From contig NZ_CP034450.1 of NCBI RefSeq assembly GCF_003952505.1, forward strand, positions 6,283,001 through 6,347,000: a stretch of 64,000 nucleotides of DNA, in the 5' to 3' direction. The notes under the pieces were generated by a model. That model saw only the letters and a list, made by a program, of their open reading frames with translations, was not told the DNA's origin and did not search any database. Positions 1 to 8,257 of this stretch are shown piece by piece; within the stretch, counting starts at the first letter, position 1, and the number at the start of each line of letters is the position of its first letter. The position numbers and the translations under genes were made by a program. Origin of the DNA: Mesorhizobium sp. M4B.F.Ca.ET.058.02.1.1. Lineage in GTDB: Bacteria; Pseudomonadota; Alphaproteobacteria; Rhizobiales; Rhizobiaceae.

Positions 1-580
1 CGACCCAGACGATGGTCAGCCAAAGGTCCACATACCATTCGGGTTCGGCGTATTCGCGGCTCTCGGTGATGCCAAGCAGGTAGCCGGTCGCGGCCATGAC
101 GATGAAAAGCTGATAGCCCCAGAACACGAACCAGGCGAGATCGCCGCCGAAGAGCCGGGCGCGGCAGGTGCGCTGCACAACATACAGAGACGTGCAAAGC
201 AGCGCATTGCCGCCGAAGGCGAAGACAACGCCGGATGTGTGCAGCGGCCGCAGGCGGCCGAAGTTGAACCAAGGCTGGATGTTGAGGTCCGGGTAGGCAA
301 GCTGCAAGGCAATGATCACGCCGACCAGCATGCCGACGACGCCCCAGAACATCGTTGCGATGGCACCGTAACGGACCGGCCCATCCATATAGGCGGAGGG
401 ATCAATCGGGACGGGCGCTGCAAAGCTCGTGTTGCGCAGGAGGACAACGACAGAACCGAGCAACACAAAGAACAGCACCCACATGTGCTGCCGGAAAGGT
501 TCGTCGACACCAAAGCCGGCTGCCACCAGCGCCAGGAAGGTGAAGAAGCACAACAAGACAATTTCCGTGCCGAATTTCAT
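1..580 (-). CDS. ccoN: cbb3-type cytochrome c oxidase subunit I (CcoN/FixN), 5' part
   Basis: This is the N-terminal 193 residues of the catalytic heme-copper subunit of the high-affinity cbb3 terminal oxidase of the inner membrane; the gene runs off the left edge. Hydrophobic segments lie near residues 5-25, 33-50 and 71-96. The family-diagnostic stretch WFNFGRLRPLHTS follows, with His114 as the expected low-spin heme b ligand, and then FWGYQLFIVMAATGY and SREYAEPEWYVD, which match rhizobial FixN closely. The ATG at 580 fits the usual rhizobial start (MKFGTEIVLL) with its extra N-terminal helix. The rest of ccoNOQP should lie to the left. An FNR/FixK box sits 80 bases upstream, consistent with induction at low oxygen. 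Identity is firm from sequence recognition. Confidence 0.95.
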   Translation of the reverse strand, partial: MKFGTEIVLLCFFTFLALVAAGFGVDEPFRQHMWVLFFVLLGSVVVLLRNTSFAAPVPIDPSAYMDGPVRYGAIATMFWGVVGMLVGVIIALQLAYPDLNIQPWFNFGRLRPLHTSGVVFAFGGNALLCTSLYVVQRTCRARLFGGDLAWFVFWGYQLFIVMAATGYLLGITESREYAEPEWYVDLWLTIVWV

Positions 581-659
581 GGCATGTCCCGACCTTGGAT
601 TCTGGTGCGCGGACGTCGATCCGCATCGGCACCAATTCCGCAGTTGCTGCGGTGTCGCC

Positions 660-673
660 TTGATCCAGGTCAA
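660..673. promoter_or_regulatory. FNR/FixK-type anaerobox
   Basis: TTGATCCAGGTCAA is a close match to the FNR/FixK consensus TTGAT-N4-ATCAA. It lies between ccoN (leftward, start 580) and the hemerythrin-like gene (rightward, start 725). Its centre is about 86 bases from the ccoN start and about 58 from the other, so it could act in either direction. Binding by the FnrN encoded at 1266-1994 is inferred. Confidence 0.8.
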
Positions 674-724
674 AGCCGCCTTGTTTTGGATTGGGCAGCC
701 TCGATCCAGCCAAGGGAGACTGCA

Positions 725-1237
725 TTGAGCGGGGAGCAAGGACCGTCGTTGTTCGATGCGCGCAGCGAAGACGCGATGGCTTCGGCGCGAGTGGGCAGGG
801 AGGCGATCCCAGCCGCGGTGATGAAGCGCGCGCATTGGGAGAAGCTGCAGCTCTGCGTTGCCCTGGAAAGAATTGCAGACGCCTTGCCAGGCGTCGATCG
901 TCTGAAGTGCCTCGGCACGGCCAACGCGATCGTTCCGCTGCTGCGCAGCATTCATCGATACGAAGAGACGGTCATCTTTCCCGCCTACGAGGTTGCGGTG
1001 GCGGCCAACAATGCGGGTGTTGCTTCAATCCAGCGGCTGCGCGCCGAGCACGTCGAAGACGAATGCTTCGCCGACGAGATCACTGAAATTCTGCTGGCGA
1101 TCGGTCACGGCGAGAGGGTAGATAATGCAGAAGCCATTGGCTTCATGTTGCGCGGTTTCTTCGAAAGCCTGCGCCGGCATATAGCGTTTGAACGCGAGCA
1201 CGTGCTGCCGCTGATCGGGATCCCAGATTCTGACTAG
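725..1237 (+). CDS. hemerythrin-like (HHE domain) protein
   Basis: This is a small all-helical protein of 170 residues with the spaced His/Glu pattern of bacterial hemerythrin-like domains: His37, His77 with Glu81 (HRYEE), His109 with Glu113 (HVEDE), and a C-terminal His152...Glu156...His159. Such domains carry a non-heme di-iron site that binds oxygen or senses or detoxifies NO, in the cytoplasm. I prefer the TTG at 725 because AAGGGAG lies just upstream. The ATG at 776 (153 residues) has no visible ribosome site, and further upstream the frame is antisense to ccoN. It shares its promoter region and anaerobox with ccoN and converges on fnrN with a 28-base gap. The exact substrate is unknown. 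Confidence 0.75.
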   Translation: MSGEQGPSLFDARSEDAMASARVGREAIPAAVMKRAHWEKLQLCVALERIADALPGVDRLKCLGTANAIVPLLRSIHRYEETVIFPAYEVAVAANNAGVASIQRLRAEHVEDECFADEITEILLAIGHGERVDNAEAIGFMLRGFFESLRRHIAFEREHVLPLIGIPDSD

Positions 1238-1265
1238 AACCGCAACGGCGCCGGCGACGCCGGGT

Positions 1266-1994
1266 CTAGGCGCCGGAGCGCTGCTCCAGCCGTCCGAGAC
1301 TGTCCACCAAAACGCGCCGGTTGTTCTCGATCCGGATGACGCCATCGGTTCGCAGCCTGGTTAACTGGCGGCTTACCGTCTCGATCGTCAGACCGAGGAA
1401 ATCCGCGATATCCGCGCGCGTCAGCGGCAGATCGAAAGTCGCCGACCTAGCCGCCGGGTCGGCTGTGGGGTCGATGTTCCTGGCGATCATCAGGAGGAAG
1501 CTTGCCACCTTCTCCGACGCAGTCTTGCGGCCCAGCGTCACCATCCAGTCGCGCGCCTCATCGAGCTCGTTCAGCGCCTGCTTGAGCAGGCGATGTTCGA
1601 GCTCCGGCGATTCCTTCATCATGCGTTCGATGGCCGTCTTCGGGAACGAACAAAGGGAGACAGCCGTTGCGGCCTCCGCGTTGATTTCGCTTTCCGCCTT
1701 GAACGGACGTCCCAGAAAATCCGGCGCGAACTGGAGGCCGACAATCTGCTGGCGTCCATCCGAAAGGCTCTTCGTCAGTTTCACGACGCCGGAAAGTATG
1801 TTCGAATAGCTGTCGATGGCCTGGGCGTCGCCGATCAGTTCGGCCCCGGGCTCGACACTGTGCCTTGACGAGGTTCTGGCGAGCCCGACGAGCTGGTTGG
1901 GATCGAGAGCGCCGCAGACGCCGCGATGCCGCGCTTCGCAGGACTGGCAAAGCACGGGAATGCCGGAACTGTGAACGTCCTGTCTGACTGTCAT
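1266..1994 (-). CDS. fnrN: FNR-family oxygen-responsive regulator FnrN
   Basis: This is a 242-residue CRP/FNR-family activator of micro-oxic genes. Near the N-terminus Cys16, Cys19 and Cys27 form the C-X2-C-X7-C pattern of rhizobial FnrN and FnrL, and with Cys115 they make the expected 4Fe-4S ligand set that senses oxygen directly. A cyclic-nucleotide-like beta barrel occupies about 45-125. The C-terminal helix-turn-helix (about 196-224) has ETVSR in the recognition helix, the residues that read TTGAT half sites. I start at ATG 1994 (MTVRQDV); an in-frame extension to 2093 would run through the anaerobox. The box at 2080 lies about 90 bases upstream, so autoregulation is likely. This gene probably controls ccoN and hemN in the same block. 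Confidence 0.92.
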   Translation of the reverse strand: MTVRQDVHSSGIPVLCQSCEARHRGVCGALDPNQLVGLARTSSRHSVEPGAELIGDAQAIDSYSNILSGVVKLTKSLSDGRQQIVGLQFAPDFLGRPFKAESEINAEAATAVSLCSFPKTAIERMMKESPELEHRLLKQALNELDEARDWMVTLGRKTASEKVASFLLMIARNIDPTADPAARSATFDLPLTRADIADFLGLTIETVSRQLTRLRTDGVIRIENNRRVLVDSLGRLEQRSGA

Positions 1995-2079
1995 TTCATC
2001 GCTCGAGGTCAAGATGCAGGCAGAATACCACCGCTGCCTCGAGAATCGTTGCGTCAGTTTGTCCTTGCCGTCAGCTGCT

Positions 2080-2093
2080 TTGACGAAGATCAA
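2080..2093. promoter_or_regulatory. FNR/FixK-type anaerobox between fnrN and hemN
   Basis: TTGACGAAGATCAA matches the FNR consensus with one half-site change. It sits in the divergent interval between fnrN (start 1994) and hemN (start 2129). Its centre is about 42 bases from the hemN ATG and about 92 from the fnrN ATG. A second TTGAC half site lies nearer fnrN around 2008-2012 but is not a full palindrome. Confidence 0.8.
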
Positions 2094-2128
2094 GGACGCG
2101 GCATTCTGGCGTTTCTAGGGTGCCGCTC

Positions 2129-3502
2129 ATGCAGACAAATGCGGCCAACAACAGCCAGGCAAGTTTGACCGTCGCGGCGGGCGAAAACGTTCCGCGCTAC
2201 ACGAGCTATCCGACTGCGCCGCACTTTCACGCCGGCGTTGACGCGATAACGGTTCGCGGCTGGATGAACGCGCTCGAAGGCGATGACGAGATTTCACTCT
2301 ACCTGCATGTCCCCTATTGCGACAGGCTGTGCTGGTTCTGCGCATGCCATACCAAGCAGACAAGACACTATGCGCCGGTAACGACTTTTCTGAGCGCTCT
2401 GCACAGGGAGATTGAAACGGTCGCGCAGCTTGTGAGCGACAGGGGTCGCATCCGAGCCGTTCATTTTGGAGGCGGTTCGCCGACCATGTTGAAACCCGAC
2501 GACATGCTGGCGCTCGGAAAACTCCTGCGGCACCTGTTCGAATTTCTTGAGGACGCCAGTGTCAGCGTCGAAATCGATCCCAACGACATGGACGAGACCC
2601 GTCTGGACGCCCTCGCCGCAATCGGCATGACCAGAGCCAGTCTTGGCGTACAGGACTTCGATCCCAAGGTGCAGAGAGCGATCAACCGCGAACAGAGCTT
2701 TCAGTTGACCCGCCATGTTGTGGACGGCACCCGCGCGCGCGGCGTGAGATCCGTCAATCTGGACCTGCTTTACGGGCTGCCGCACCAGACACTCGAAAGC
2801 GTTGCCTCGACGGTCACGCAGGCGCTGACGCTGGAGCCCGACAGGATTGCGTTGTTTGGATACGCGCATGTACCGTGGTTCAAGAAGCATCAAACGATGA
2901 TCGACGATGCGTGGCTGCCACAGTCCGCCGAACGGTTGGCTCAGTCGCAGCTGGCAGCTCAGCTGATCGTGTCAGCCGGATATGAGGCAATCGGAATAGA
3001 CCACTTCGCAAAGCCGGATGATGCGCTCGCCATCTCGGCTCGCGCCGGAAAGATTCGTCGCAATTTCCAGGGCTATACCGAGGATCGGTGCGAAACCCTG
3101 ATCGGTCTCGGGCCATCCGCCATCAGCCGCTTCCGGCAAGGCTACGCACAGAACATCACCGCAACGGGCGAGTACGAGAAGGCTGTGAACAGCGGACAAC
3201 TCGCGACGGGCCGCGGCATCGAGCTGAGTGTCGACGATGTCGCGAGAGGCTGGATCATCGAACGCCTGATGTGCCAATTCCGCTTTTCGGCCATCGATCT
3301 GGTGGAGCTCTTCGGATCGGTCGGCGAAGAGCTGCTCCTCGTGGCAAGCCGCCTGGCCATCGGCGGCGCCGGCAAGATGCTTGCACTCGACGGCGAGACC
3401 TTTGTCGTGCCGGAGGAGAGCCGCCCCATCGTCAGGACAGTGGCGGCGAGGTTCGATAAATATCTCGAAAAGCGAACGGGCAGACATTCCGTGGCAGTCT
3501 GA
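2129..3502 (+). CDS. hemN: oxygen-independent coproporphyrinogen III dehydrogenase HemN
   Basis: This 457-residue radical-SAM enzyme decarboxylates coproporphyrinogen III to protoporphyrinogen IX without oxygen, supplying heme under micro-oxic or denitrifying conditions. The family signature VPRYTSYPTAPHF is at about 21-33. The cluster motif YCDRLCWFCAC supplies Cys64, Cys68 and Cys71 (C-X3-C-X2-C) plus the characteristic Cys73. GGGSPT follows in the SAM-binding region and IGLGPSAIS lies near the C-terminal third. Length is normal for bacterial HemN. I take ATG 2129; a GTG at 2120 is in frame but closer to the AGGG ribosome site. Divergence from fnrN across an anaerobox fits the well-known FNR control of hemN. 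Confidence 0.95.
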   Translation: MQTNAANNSQASLTVAAGENVPRYTSYPTAPHFHAGVDAITVRGWMNALEGDDEISLYLHVPYCDRLCWFCACHTKQTRHYAPVTTFLSALHREIETVAQLVSDRGRIRAVHFGGGSPTMLKPDDMLALGKLLRHLFEFLEDASVSVEIDPNDMDETRLDALAAIGMTRASLGVQDFDPKVQRAINREQSFQLTRHVVDGTRARGVRSVNLDLLYGLPHQTLESVASTVTQALTLEPDRIALFGYAHVPWFKKHQTMIDDAWLPQSAERLAQSQLAAQLIVSAGYEAIGIDHFAKPDDALAISARAGKIRRNFQGYTEDRCETLIGLGPSAISRFRQGYAQNITATGEYEKAVNSGQLATGRGIELSVDDVARGWIIERLMCQFRFSAIDLVELFGSVGEELLLVASRLAIGGAGKMLALDGETFVVPEESRPIVRTVAARFDKYLEKRTGRHSVAV

Positions 3503-3520
3503 AACGGTCCGGGCGGCCGG

Positions 3521-3952
3521 TCAAAAGTGCTCGCCAACCCTGAACGGGCCGATGCGCGTTCCGGCCGCGATCAGATAGGCGGTCGACCAGCCGAGCAGGA
3601 GAAAACCGTTCACCCCTTCCAGTGCCGCCAGCACGCGCCATGCGTGAACAGGCACGATGTCGCCATAGCCAACCGTCGAGAAGGTGATGGTGGAGAAGTA
3701 GAGCGCCGTCTCGAAGTCGGGCAGGACGCCGAGCATGCGATACACCCCGGCCCACAACCAGACCTCGGCTGTCATCACGGCAAAAAGACCCATTACCACG
3801 CTGATCATCGCAAGAACGCGGCTTCGCCGGCCATGCATGCGAAATCGCGCCACCAGATGTCCCATCGCACGGGTGACCGCGATGAGGCCGAAGGTGTGAA
3901 TGACGACCGTCAGGCTTATGACGATCGTGCCGACCAACAGGTTGAGAGCCAT
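3521..3952 (-). CDS. ion channel protein with K+ selectivity filter
   Basis: This is a 143-residue inner-membrane protein with hydrophobic segments near residues 5-27, 47-69 and 107-130. Between the last two lies a pore helix and the filter TVGYGD at 93-98, the classic K+ channel signature. The fold matches the Ion_trans_2 family (minimal 2TM-pore channels) with one extra N-terminal helix. No ligand-binding or RCK domain is present, so gating is not visible. It sits downstream of hemN in convergent orientation, 18 bases away, and follows the globin and nirV genes in the leftward direction, so it may be the last gene of their transcript. A role in respiration is only contextual. Confidence 0.8.
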   Translation of the reverse strand: MALNLLVGTIVISLTVVIHTFGLIAVTRAMGHLVARFRMHGRRSRVLAMISVVMGLFAVMTAEVWLWAGVYRMLGVLPDFETALYFSTITFSTVGYGDIVPVHAWRVLAALEGVNGFLLLGWSTAYLIAAGTRIGPFRVGEHF

Positions 3953-4033
3953 GGGAGAAAATTAGGAACCGCGAGAGATGGTTTCCTTGCGCGAGATCAA
4001 ACCTGAAGTCCAGGCAGGTTCCGCCAGGGCCAG

Positions 4034-4483
4034 CTATCGGCCACCGACTGTCGAAGTGGGTGGAAGCCGAAAGAACATCGCCAGTTTCAGGCTCGTCGCT
4101 ATCCGCTGCGCCCGGTCGACAAACACTGCCGCTGTCTCCGGAGCGAAGAGTTCGGCCGCCGTCTGACCAAACAGGGCGCGCCAGATCTCGAAATCGGCCT
4201 CGGTGACATCCTTGAGTTTGAGATGAGCGGGCACCGGGCGGCCGTGATAGTCACCGCTCTTCAGGATGACGGAACACCAGAAGTCCGTCATTTTCTCCAG
4301 GTGCGGCTGCCAATCACCGGTGATCTCGCGTGCGAAAATCGGCCCAAGCCGTTCGTCGTTCCTGACTTTGGTGTAGAACTCGCGGACCAGTTTTCCGATC
4401 GACTCCCGATCGACACCGGCGTGGTCCAAGGGTTGTTCCGCGACGGGGCGCACCCTGTCGACCAAAGCTGATTTCGAGGTCAT
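4034..4483 (-). CDS. group III truncated hemoglobin
   Basis: This is a 149-residue single-domain globin of the truncated 2-on-2 type, group III. The B-helix FYTKVRND with a distal Tyr at 37, the WQPHLEKMTDFW stretch, and the proximal heme His87 in PAHLKL are all present, as is the conserved FEIW segment. Group III globins bind O2 and NO and are often linked to NO or nitrosative-stress handling. Placement directly after nirV-nirK, which produces NO, supports NO scavenging, but that is inference. The ATG at 4483 is preferred over an adjacent GTG at 4486. The gap to nirV upstream is only 24 bases, so the two are probably co-transcribed. Confidence 0.88.
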   Translation of the reverse strand: MTSKSALVDRVRPVAEQPLDHAGVDRESIGKLVREFYTKVRNDERLGPIFAREITGDWQPHLEKMTDFWCSVILKSGDYHGRPVPAHLKLKDVTEADFEIWRALFGQTAAELFAPETAAVFVDRAQRIATSLKLAMFFRLPPTSTVGGR

Positions 4484-4507
4484 CACATTCTTTCGTTACT
4501 GCTGCTA

Positions 4508-5380
4508 TCAGGACAATCCCAGGCGCCGAAGGGCGGCCTGCACGAAACCGGGCCGGTCGCGGACAAGCCGGAAACCCAGATTGTCGGGCGGCGTTCCGAC
4601 GGCGCAGCCGCCGCTTTTGCCGTCCCGAATGAAGTTCGACATGTAGGTGCGGTGGAAGCCCTCCACGGCGTGCACCCCGCAATTGTCGATCGATCTGGCG
4701 ATATCCGCACCGCCCCCAGCGACCGTCGCATGGACGTAGCATGTCGCAGTCCATTCCCAGATGTTGCCGGCAACGTCCGCCAATCCCTTCGAGTTGACAC
4801 CAAAGGCGCCCTGTACCCTTGGTGCAGGATCCGGCTTCCGGCCTAGCGCGCTCTCGAGGCGATATTGGGCCAGCCAGCGTCGCGCGGGGTTGTTCGGGTC
4901 GCCATTGCCGCCCTCGATGTCAGCCCGGAATCGTTCGCCCGCGGCATAGGCCCACTCCGTGTCCGTGGGCAACCGCCATGCCTCACCGGTACGGGCTGAC
5001 AGCCACCTCGCATAGGCTTCGGCATCGAGATAGCTCACACCCGTGACGGGAACGGTGCCCACGCTTGCCGTGTCAGCCGGCTTGCAGGCGTCGTCCGCCA
5101 CGCAACCTGCATATTCCGAAACGCTTACCTGGTACTTCATGATTTCCAGCGGTGCATCGATCGTCTCCTTCACGACGGGCGCCGCGACGGGATGGTTTTC
5201 CTGGAGGAATTCCCCCGGCTGTGGGTGATAGAACGAGCCGGGCCCGAGCACCAACAGTTCGCGCACGGCCATCGGTTGAAGGGTCTCCAAGGAGCTCGTG
5301 TCGAGCGCATGGGTTATGCCCATGCCGATCAACGCGGCAGCTGCAATCGTTCCGGAGGCAAAGAGAGGGTCAAAGGACAT
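4508..5380 (-). CDS. nirV: nitrite reductase accessory protein NirV (SUMF1/FGE-sulfatase fold)
   Basis: This 290-residue protein has a formylglycine-generating-enzyme (SUMF1) fold. Hallmarks are PVTGVSYLDAEAYARWLSA at about 112-130, EAWRLPTDTEWAYAAG, GLADVAGNIWEWTATCY and the C-terminal GFRLVRD. An N-terminal hydrophobic stretch (about 8-25) suggests export or anchoring. It lies 71 bases downstream of nirK on the same strand, the standard nirK-nirV arrangement of rhizobia. NirV is thought to assist maturation or function of copper nitrite reductase, though its exact reaction is not established. The catalytic Cys pair of true FGE is not obviously conserved here, so I would not claim formylglycine formation. 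Confidence 0.9.
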   Translation of the reverse strand: MSFDPLFASGTIAAAALIGMGITHALDTSSLETLQPMAVRELLVLGPGSFYHPQPGEFLQENHPVAAPVVKETIDAPLEIMKYQVSVSEYAGCVADDACKPADTASVGTVPVTGVSYLDAEAYARWLSARTGEAWRLPTDTEWAYAAGERFRADIEGGNGDPNNPARRWLAQYRLESALGRKPDPAPRVQGAFGVNSKGLADVAGNIWEWTATCYVHATVAGGGADIARSIDNCGVHAVEGFHRTYMSNFIRDGKSGGCAVGTPPDNLGFRLVRDRPGFVQAALRRLGLS

Positions 5381-5451
5381 CGCATCAAGTCCGGCCGTGA
5401 GTGCAACCCGTTGGCTCCGCCGCGGGTTGCACCGAGGTTCCGATCTCCCGC

Positions 5452-6555
5452 CTATGAAGCGATCGCCCTGGGCGCCTCGACCTGCATCATCAGGTCGTCG
5501 TCCCAGCTGCCGTCGACCGTGAAGTGCGCGGTCGCGCCAAGCTCCACCGCCTCGATCAGATTGTGGTTCACATAGGCGTAGATGCCCGGCTGCAGGAAGG
5601 TATACAGCGCCGCCCCAGCCGACCCGCCGCGGATGAACCAGGTTTCCATGTCCTTGGCCGGCGGGTTGGCAAACTTGCCCCCTTCCCAGACGAAGTCACC
5701 ATGGCCGCCGATCAGGTGCGGGCGGGTGTCGCGATTGGCTTGCGAGTGCACGATCAGGACGGTCTCGCCGACCTTGGCCTTCATGGCGCTGTCGCCAGTG
5801 AGCGATCCCGCCTTGCCGTTGAACACGACATGGGTCGGGATCAATCCGCGCATGACTTTCACGGTGTCGTCATAGTTGTCGCCGGCCGACTCGTATTTCC
5901 TGAATTTTCCCTGCTCGTCGCGGGGGATGTAGAAGTCGTTCTCGCCGATATAGTAGATGCGGTCATAACGGACCGGCTTGCCCTTGTCGTCCTTGAGGCC
6001 GTCGCGCGGCAGTATCATCACGGCACCGCTCATCCCCGACACGACATGCCACGGGATCATCGCGCCGCCGGGCGCGCAGTGGTAGACGAACGTCCCGGGG
6101 CGCGTGGCCTTGAAGCGCAGCGTGACCTGCTCGCCGGGATTGATCAGCGTCAGCGCGCCGCCGCCAAGCGCGCCGGTGGCCGCATGGAAGTCGATGTTGT
6201 GGGCGAGCGTATTGGTCTCGGGATTGATCAGGGTGAGCTCGATATAGTCGCCTTCATGCACGACCATCAGAGGGCCAGGGATCGAGCCGTTGTAGGTCAT
6301 CGCATTGAGCTGCGTGCCGTCGGCATCGATGACCATCGGCTTCTCCTCGATCGTCATGGTGAATTCGACGACCTTCGGGCCGCCCTTGGCCACCTGCTCA
6401 TGAGCGTGGACGAACGGCGGCGCCACCAGGGTGGCCTTCTCACGCGGCAGCCCGGCGACGTCCTTCGCGCTTGCCGTGACTGGCATTGCAACAACGGCCG
6501 CGGCAGCGGCCGCGGTAAGAACAGAACCCAACAAAGCTTCGCGTCTCGTAAGCAT
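5452..6555 (-). CDS. nirK: copper-containing nitrite reductase NirK
   Basis: This 367-residue periplasmic enzyme reduces nitrite to NO in denitrification. The N-terminus TRREALLG followed by an Ala-rich core is a twin-arginine signal, expected for NirK. Type 1 copper ligands are His119, Cys160, His170 and Met175 (VYHC then [10 protein letters not shown]). Type 2 ligands are His124, His159 and the late His in YVNHN. The catalytic Asp122 (NIDFH) and the His in RPHLIGGH are also visible. The ATG at 6555 is preceded by AAGGAG. An NnrR box lies 70 bases upstream, and nirV follows. The nearby pseudoazurin is the likely electron donor. No nor or nos gene is seen in the window. Confidence 0.97.
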   Translation of the reverse strand: MLTRREALLGSVLTAAAAAAVVAMPVTASAKDVAGLPREKATLVAPPFVHAHEQVAKGGPKVVEFTMTIEEKPMVIDADGTQLNAMTYNGSIPGPLMVVHEGDYIELTLINPETNTLAHNIDFHAATGALGGGALTLINPGEQVTLRFKATRPGTFVYHCAPGGAMIPWHVVSGMSGAVMILPRDGLKDDKGKPVRYDRIYYIGENDFYIPRDEQGKFRKYESAGDNYDDTVKVMRGLIPTHVVFNGKAGSLTGDSAMKAKVGETVLIVHSQANRDTRPHLIGGHGDFVWEGGKFANPPAKDMETWFIRGGSAGAALYTFLQPGIYAYVNHNLIEAVELGATAHFTVDGSWDDDLMMQVEAPRAIAS

Positions 6556-6618
6556 TTTCCATCTCCTTGGCTCTAGCAACTTGATGTCCTCACAATAATC
6601 TCGGCTCTGGCCACGTCT

Positions 6619-6632
6619 TTGCGCTAACGCAA
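6619..6632. promoter_or_regulatory. NnrR box of the nirK promoter
   Basis: TTGCGCTAACGCAA is a perfect inverted repeat of the NnrR type (TTGCG-N4-CGCAA), extended by one more T/A pair on each side. Its centre is about 70 bases upstream of the nirK ATG, so a site at -41.5 would give a leader of roughly 30 bases. NO-dependent activation by the NnrR encoded at 7553-8257 is inferred. Confidence 0.9.
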
Positions 6633-6773
6633 ATCCAATACGCTTGGTACGGTTTCGTGTTTTAGAGATGGATGCACCAATGCGGACGCCGACCCGTGGG
6701 CAGAGGCATCTGTGGATCGACCAACGGTTTCGTAGGGAGAGGCATCGGCAGTGCGGCACGAAGCCTGTAAAAG

Positions 6774-6814
6774 ACAGGCCGGACCAGACCGCTCCCCCGG
6801 TCTGTCCGGCCTGT
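6774..6814 (-). terminator. rho-independent terminator after pseudoazurin
   Basis: A long GC-rich hairpin begins about 44 bases past the pseudoazurin stop codon. The arms ACAGGCCGGACCAGACCG and CGGTCTGTCCGGCCTGT pair almost completely with one bulged base. Read leftward, the stem is followed by CTTTTACAGG, a short T-tract. This closes the pseudoazurin transcript before the nirK promoter. Confidence 0.8.
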
Positions 6815-6857
6815 GCCTCCGGAAGATTGCAAACCGGAGGGCATCTATGAAATCAGA

Positions 6858-7304
6858 TCAGTTGGAAGCGGTTTTGGTCGCTTCGGCGAATAACTCGGCA
6901 AATACGGGTTTGGCCTTTCCGATCTGCTTGACGGCTTGGGCCGCTTCGAGGTTGACAGGTTTGCCGACGACGATCAGCGCCACCATGCCCATGCCGTAGT
7001 GCGGAGCGCACTTCACGCCGTAGACGCCCTCCTTGGTCAGGGCCACCGCGACCTCCTCATTGGGTTTTCCCTTGAAGGCTTCGGCGCCGTCCGGGATCAT
7101 GTCCTTGATGCTTTCGGCATTGTGGGACTTGTCGGTCGGTACGAACTTGATCGTGTCGCCGGGTGCTGCCCGAACAAGGGCGGGCTGGAAGACCATTGAG
7201 CCTTTCTCGCCCTTGTTCAGCATCTGCACGACGTGTTCTTCGGCATTGACTGCGCCGGCGAGGGAGAGCAGGGCAACGGCCGCGGCGATCAGGGGAAGTT
7301 TCAT
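6858..7304 (-). CDS. paz: pseudoazurin (type I blue copper protein)
   Basis: This is a 148-residue periplasmic cupredoxin. The signal peptide is residues 1-21 with cleavage after AVNA. The mature protein begins EEHVVQML, the usual pseudoazurin start. Copper ligands are His61 (DKSHNAE), Cys99, His102 and Met107 in [10 protein letters not shown]. Pseudoazurin carries electrons from the bc1 complex to NirK. The ATG at 7304 has AAAGGA upstream; an earlier in-frame ATG at 7331 would add a charged stretch before the signal peptide. The gene is divergent from nnrR across a perfect NnrR box and ends at a strong terminator, so it is probably monocistronic and NO-induced. Confidence 0.95.
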   Translation of the reverse strand: MKLPLIAAAVALLSLAGAVNAEEHVVQMLNKGEKGSMVFQPALVRAAPGDTIKFVPTDKSHNAESIKDMIPDGAEAFKGKPNEEVAVALTKEGVYGVKCAPHYGMGMVALIVVGKPVNLEAAQAVKQIGKAKPVFAELFAEATKTASN

Positions 7305-7378
7305 TTGGAAATCCTTTCTTGGGTTCGTCACGGCATCAACCGTTGCGCCCCCTTTAAGCCACCAGACGGTTCGGCGAT

Positions 7379-7392
7379 TTGCGCTGGCGCAA
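7379..7392. promoter_or_regulatory. NnrR box between pseudoazurin and nnrR
   Basis: TTGCGCTGGCGCAA is a perfect NnrR-type palindrome differing from the nirK box only in the 4-base spacer. The centre is about 81 bases from the pseudoazurin ATG and about 167 from the preferred nnrR start, so it fits pseudoazurin control better than nnrR autoregulation. Confidence 0.88.
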
Positions 7393-7552
7393 ACTCGCGA
7401 CCAAAACTTCCCTTGGGCTTCTCATGGAGGGTGGCGCGCATGGACGAGAGCCGAAGCACGCTGCTCTTGCCGCCTGTCGGTCGCCCATGAGACATTCCCT
7501 GACCAGATGGACCGTGATGCACTGGCAGCATCAAATTCGGGAGGGGACAGAG

Positions 7553-8257
7553 TTGGGTAGCCTCGATCGCTCGCTGATTGCCGGGCTGCCTGTCTTTGCG
7601 GGTATGGCCGCCGCGGATCTCGACCGGATAGTCGGCCAGGCTCGATCATTGAGGATCGCCAAGGACCAACCGCTGTTCGAGCAGGAACAGGAAGCTCATT
7701 CCTTTTTCCTGCTGCTCGACGGCCATGTGCGCGTCGTGAAATCGACGCCGGATGGTCATGAGGTGACGGTGCGGTACATAAGTCCAGGCGAGTTGATGGG
7801 AATCGCCCATGCACTTGGCCGCACCACCTATCCGGCAAATGCTATCGCCGCCGTCGATTGCGTGGTTCTTGCCTGGCCGAGCCGCTTGTGGCCGGAATTC
7901 GCAGCCGATTTCCCCAGTTTCAGCGCCAATACGTACAAAGCCGTAGGTAGCAGGCTGCAGGATGCTCATGCGCGCGTCATCGAAATGGCTACAGAGCAGG
8001 TGGATCAGCGGGTCGCCCACGCGCTGCTCAAGCTGGTCAAGCAGACGGGCAGAAAGACAGAGGAGGGAATCCTCATCGACTTCCCGATCTCCCGCCAGGA
8101 TATTGCCGAGATGACGGGAACAACGCTCCATACGGTGAGCCGACTACTGTCGTCGTGGGAAGACCAGGGTTTGGTCAAAAGCGGGCGCCAGAAGGTGACC
8201 GTGGTAGAGCCTCACCGGCTCCTTTTGATTGCGGAAGGCCGCGCCGAGAAGAGCTAG
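7553..8257 (+). CDS. nnrR: Crp/Fnr-family nitric-oxide regulator NnrR
   Basis: This is a CRP/FNR-family activator of 234 residues. The sensor barrel (about 20-130) has no N-terminal cysteine cluster, as in NnrR and NNR proteins. The DNA-binding domain contains ISRQDIAEMTGTTLHTVSRL with HTVSR in the recognition helix. Position between pseudoazurin and the nirK region, next to two TTGCG-N4-CGCAA boxes, supports NnrR rather than another paralogue. I choose the TTG at 7553 because GGAGG lies seven bases upstream and the length matches the family. The ATG at 7517 is in frame but lacks a ribosome site. The 3' end overlaps the convergent DUF1858 gene by four bases. Confidence 0.9.
   Translation: MGSLDRSLIAGLPVFAGMAAADLDRIVGQARSLRIAKDQPLFEQEQEAHSFFLLLDGHVRVVKSTPDGHEVTVRYISPGELMGIAHALGRTTYPANAIAAVDCVVLAWPSRLWPEFAADFPSFSANTYKAVGSRLQDAHARVIEMATEQVDQRVAHALLKLVKQTGRKTEEGILIDFPISRQDIAEMTGTTLHTVSRLLSSWEDQGLVKSGRQKVTVVEPHRLLLIAEGRAEKS

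Noticed and set aside
239..724. Long in-frame extension of the hemerythrin-like gene to a start at 239
   Set aside because: It is antisense to ccoN, has no conserved protein features and a poor composition; the real domain begins after the TTG at 725.
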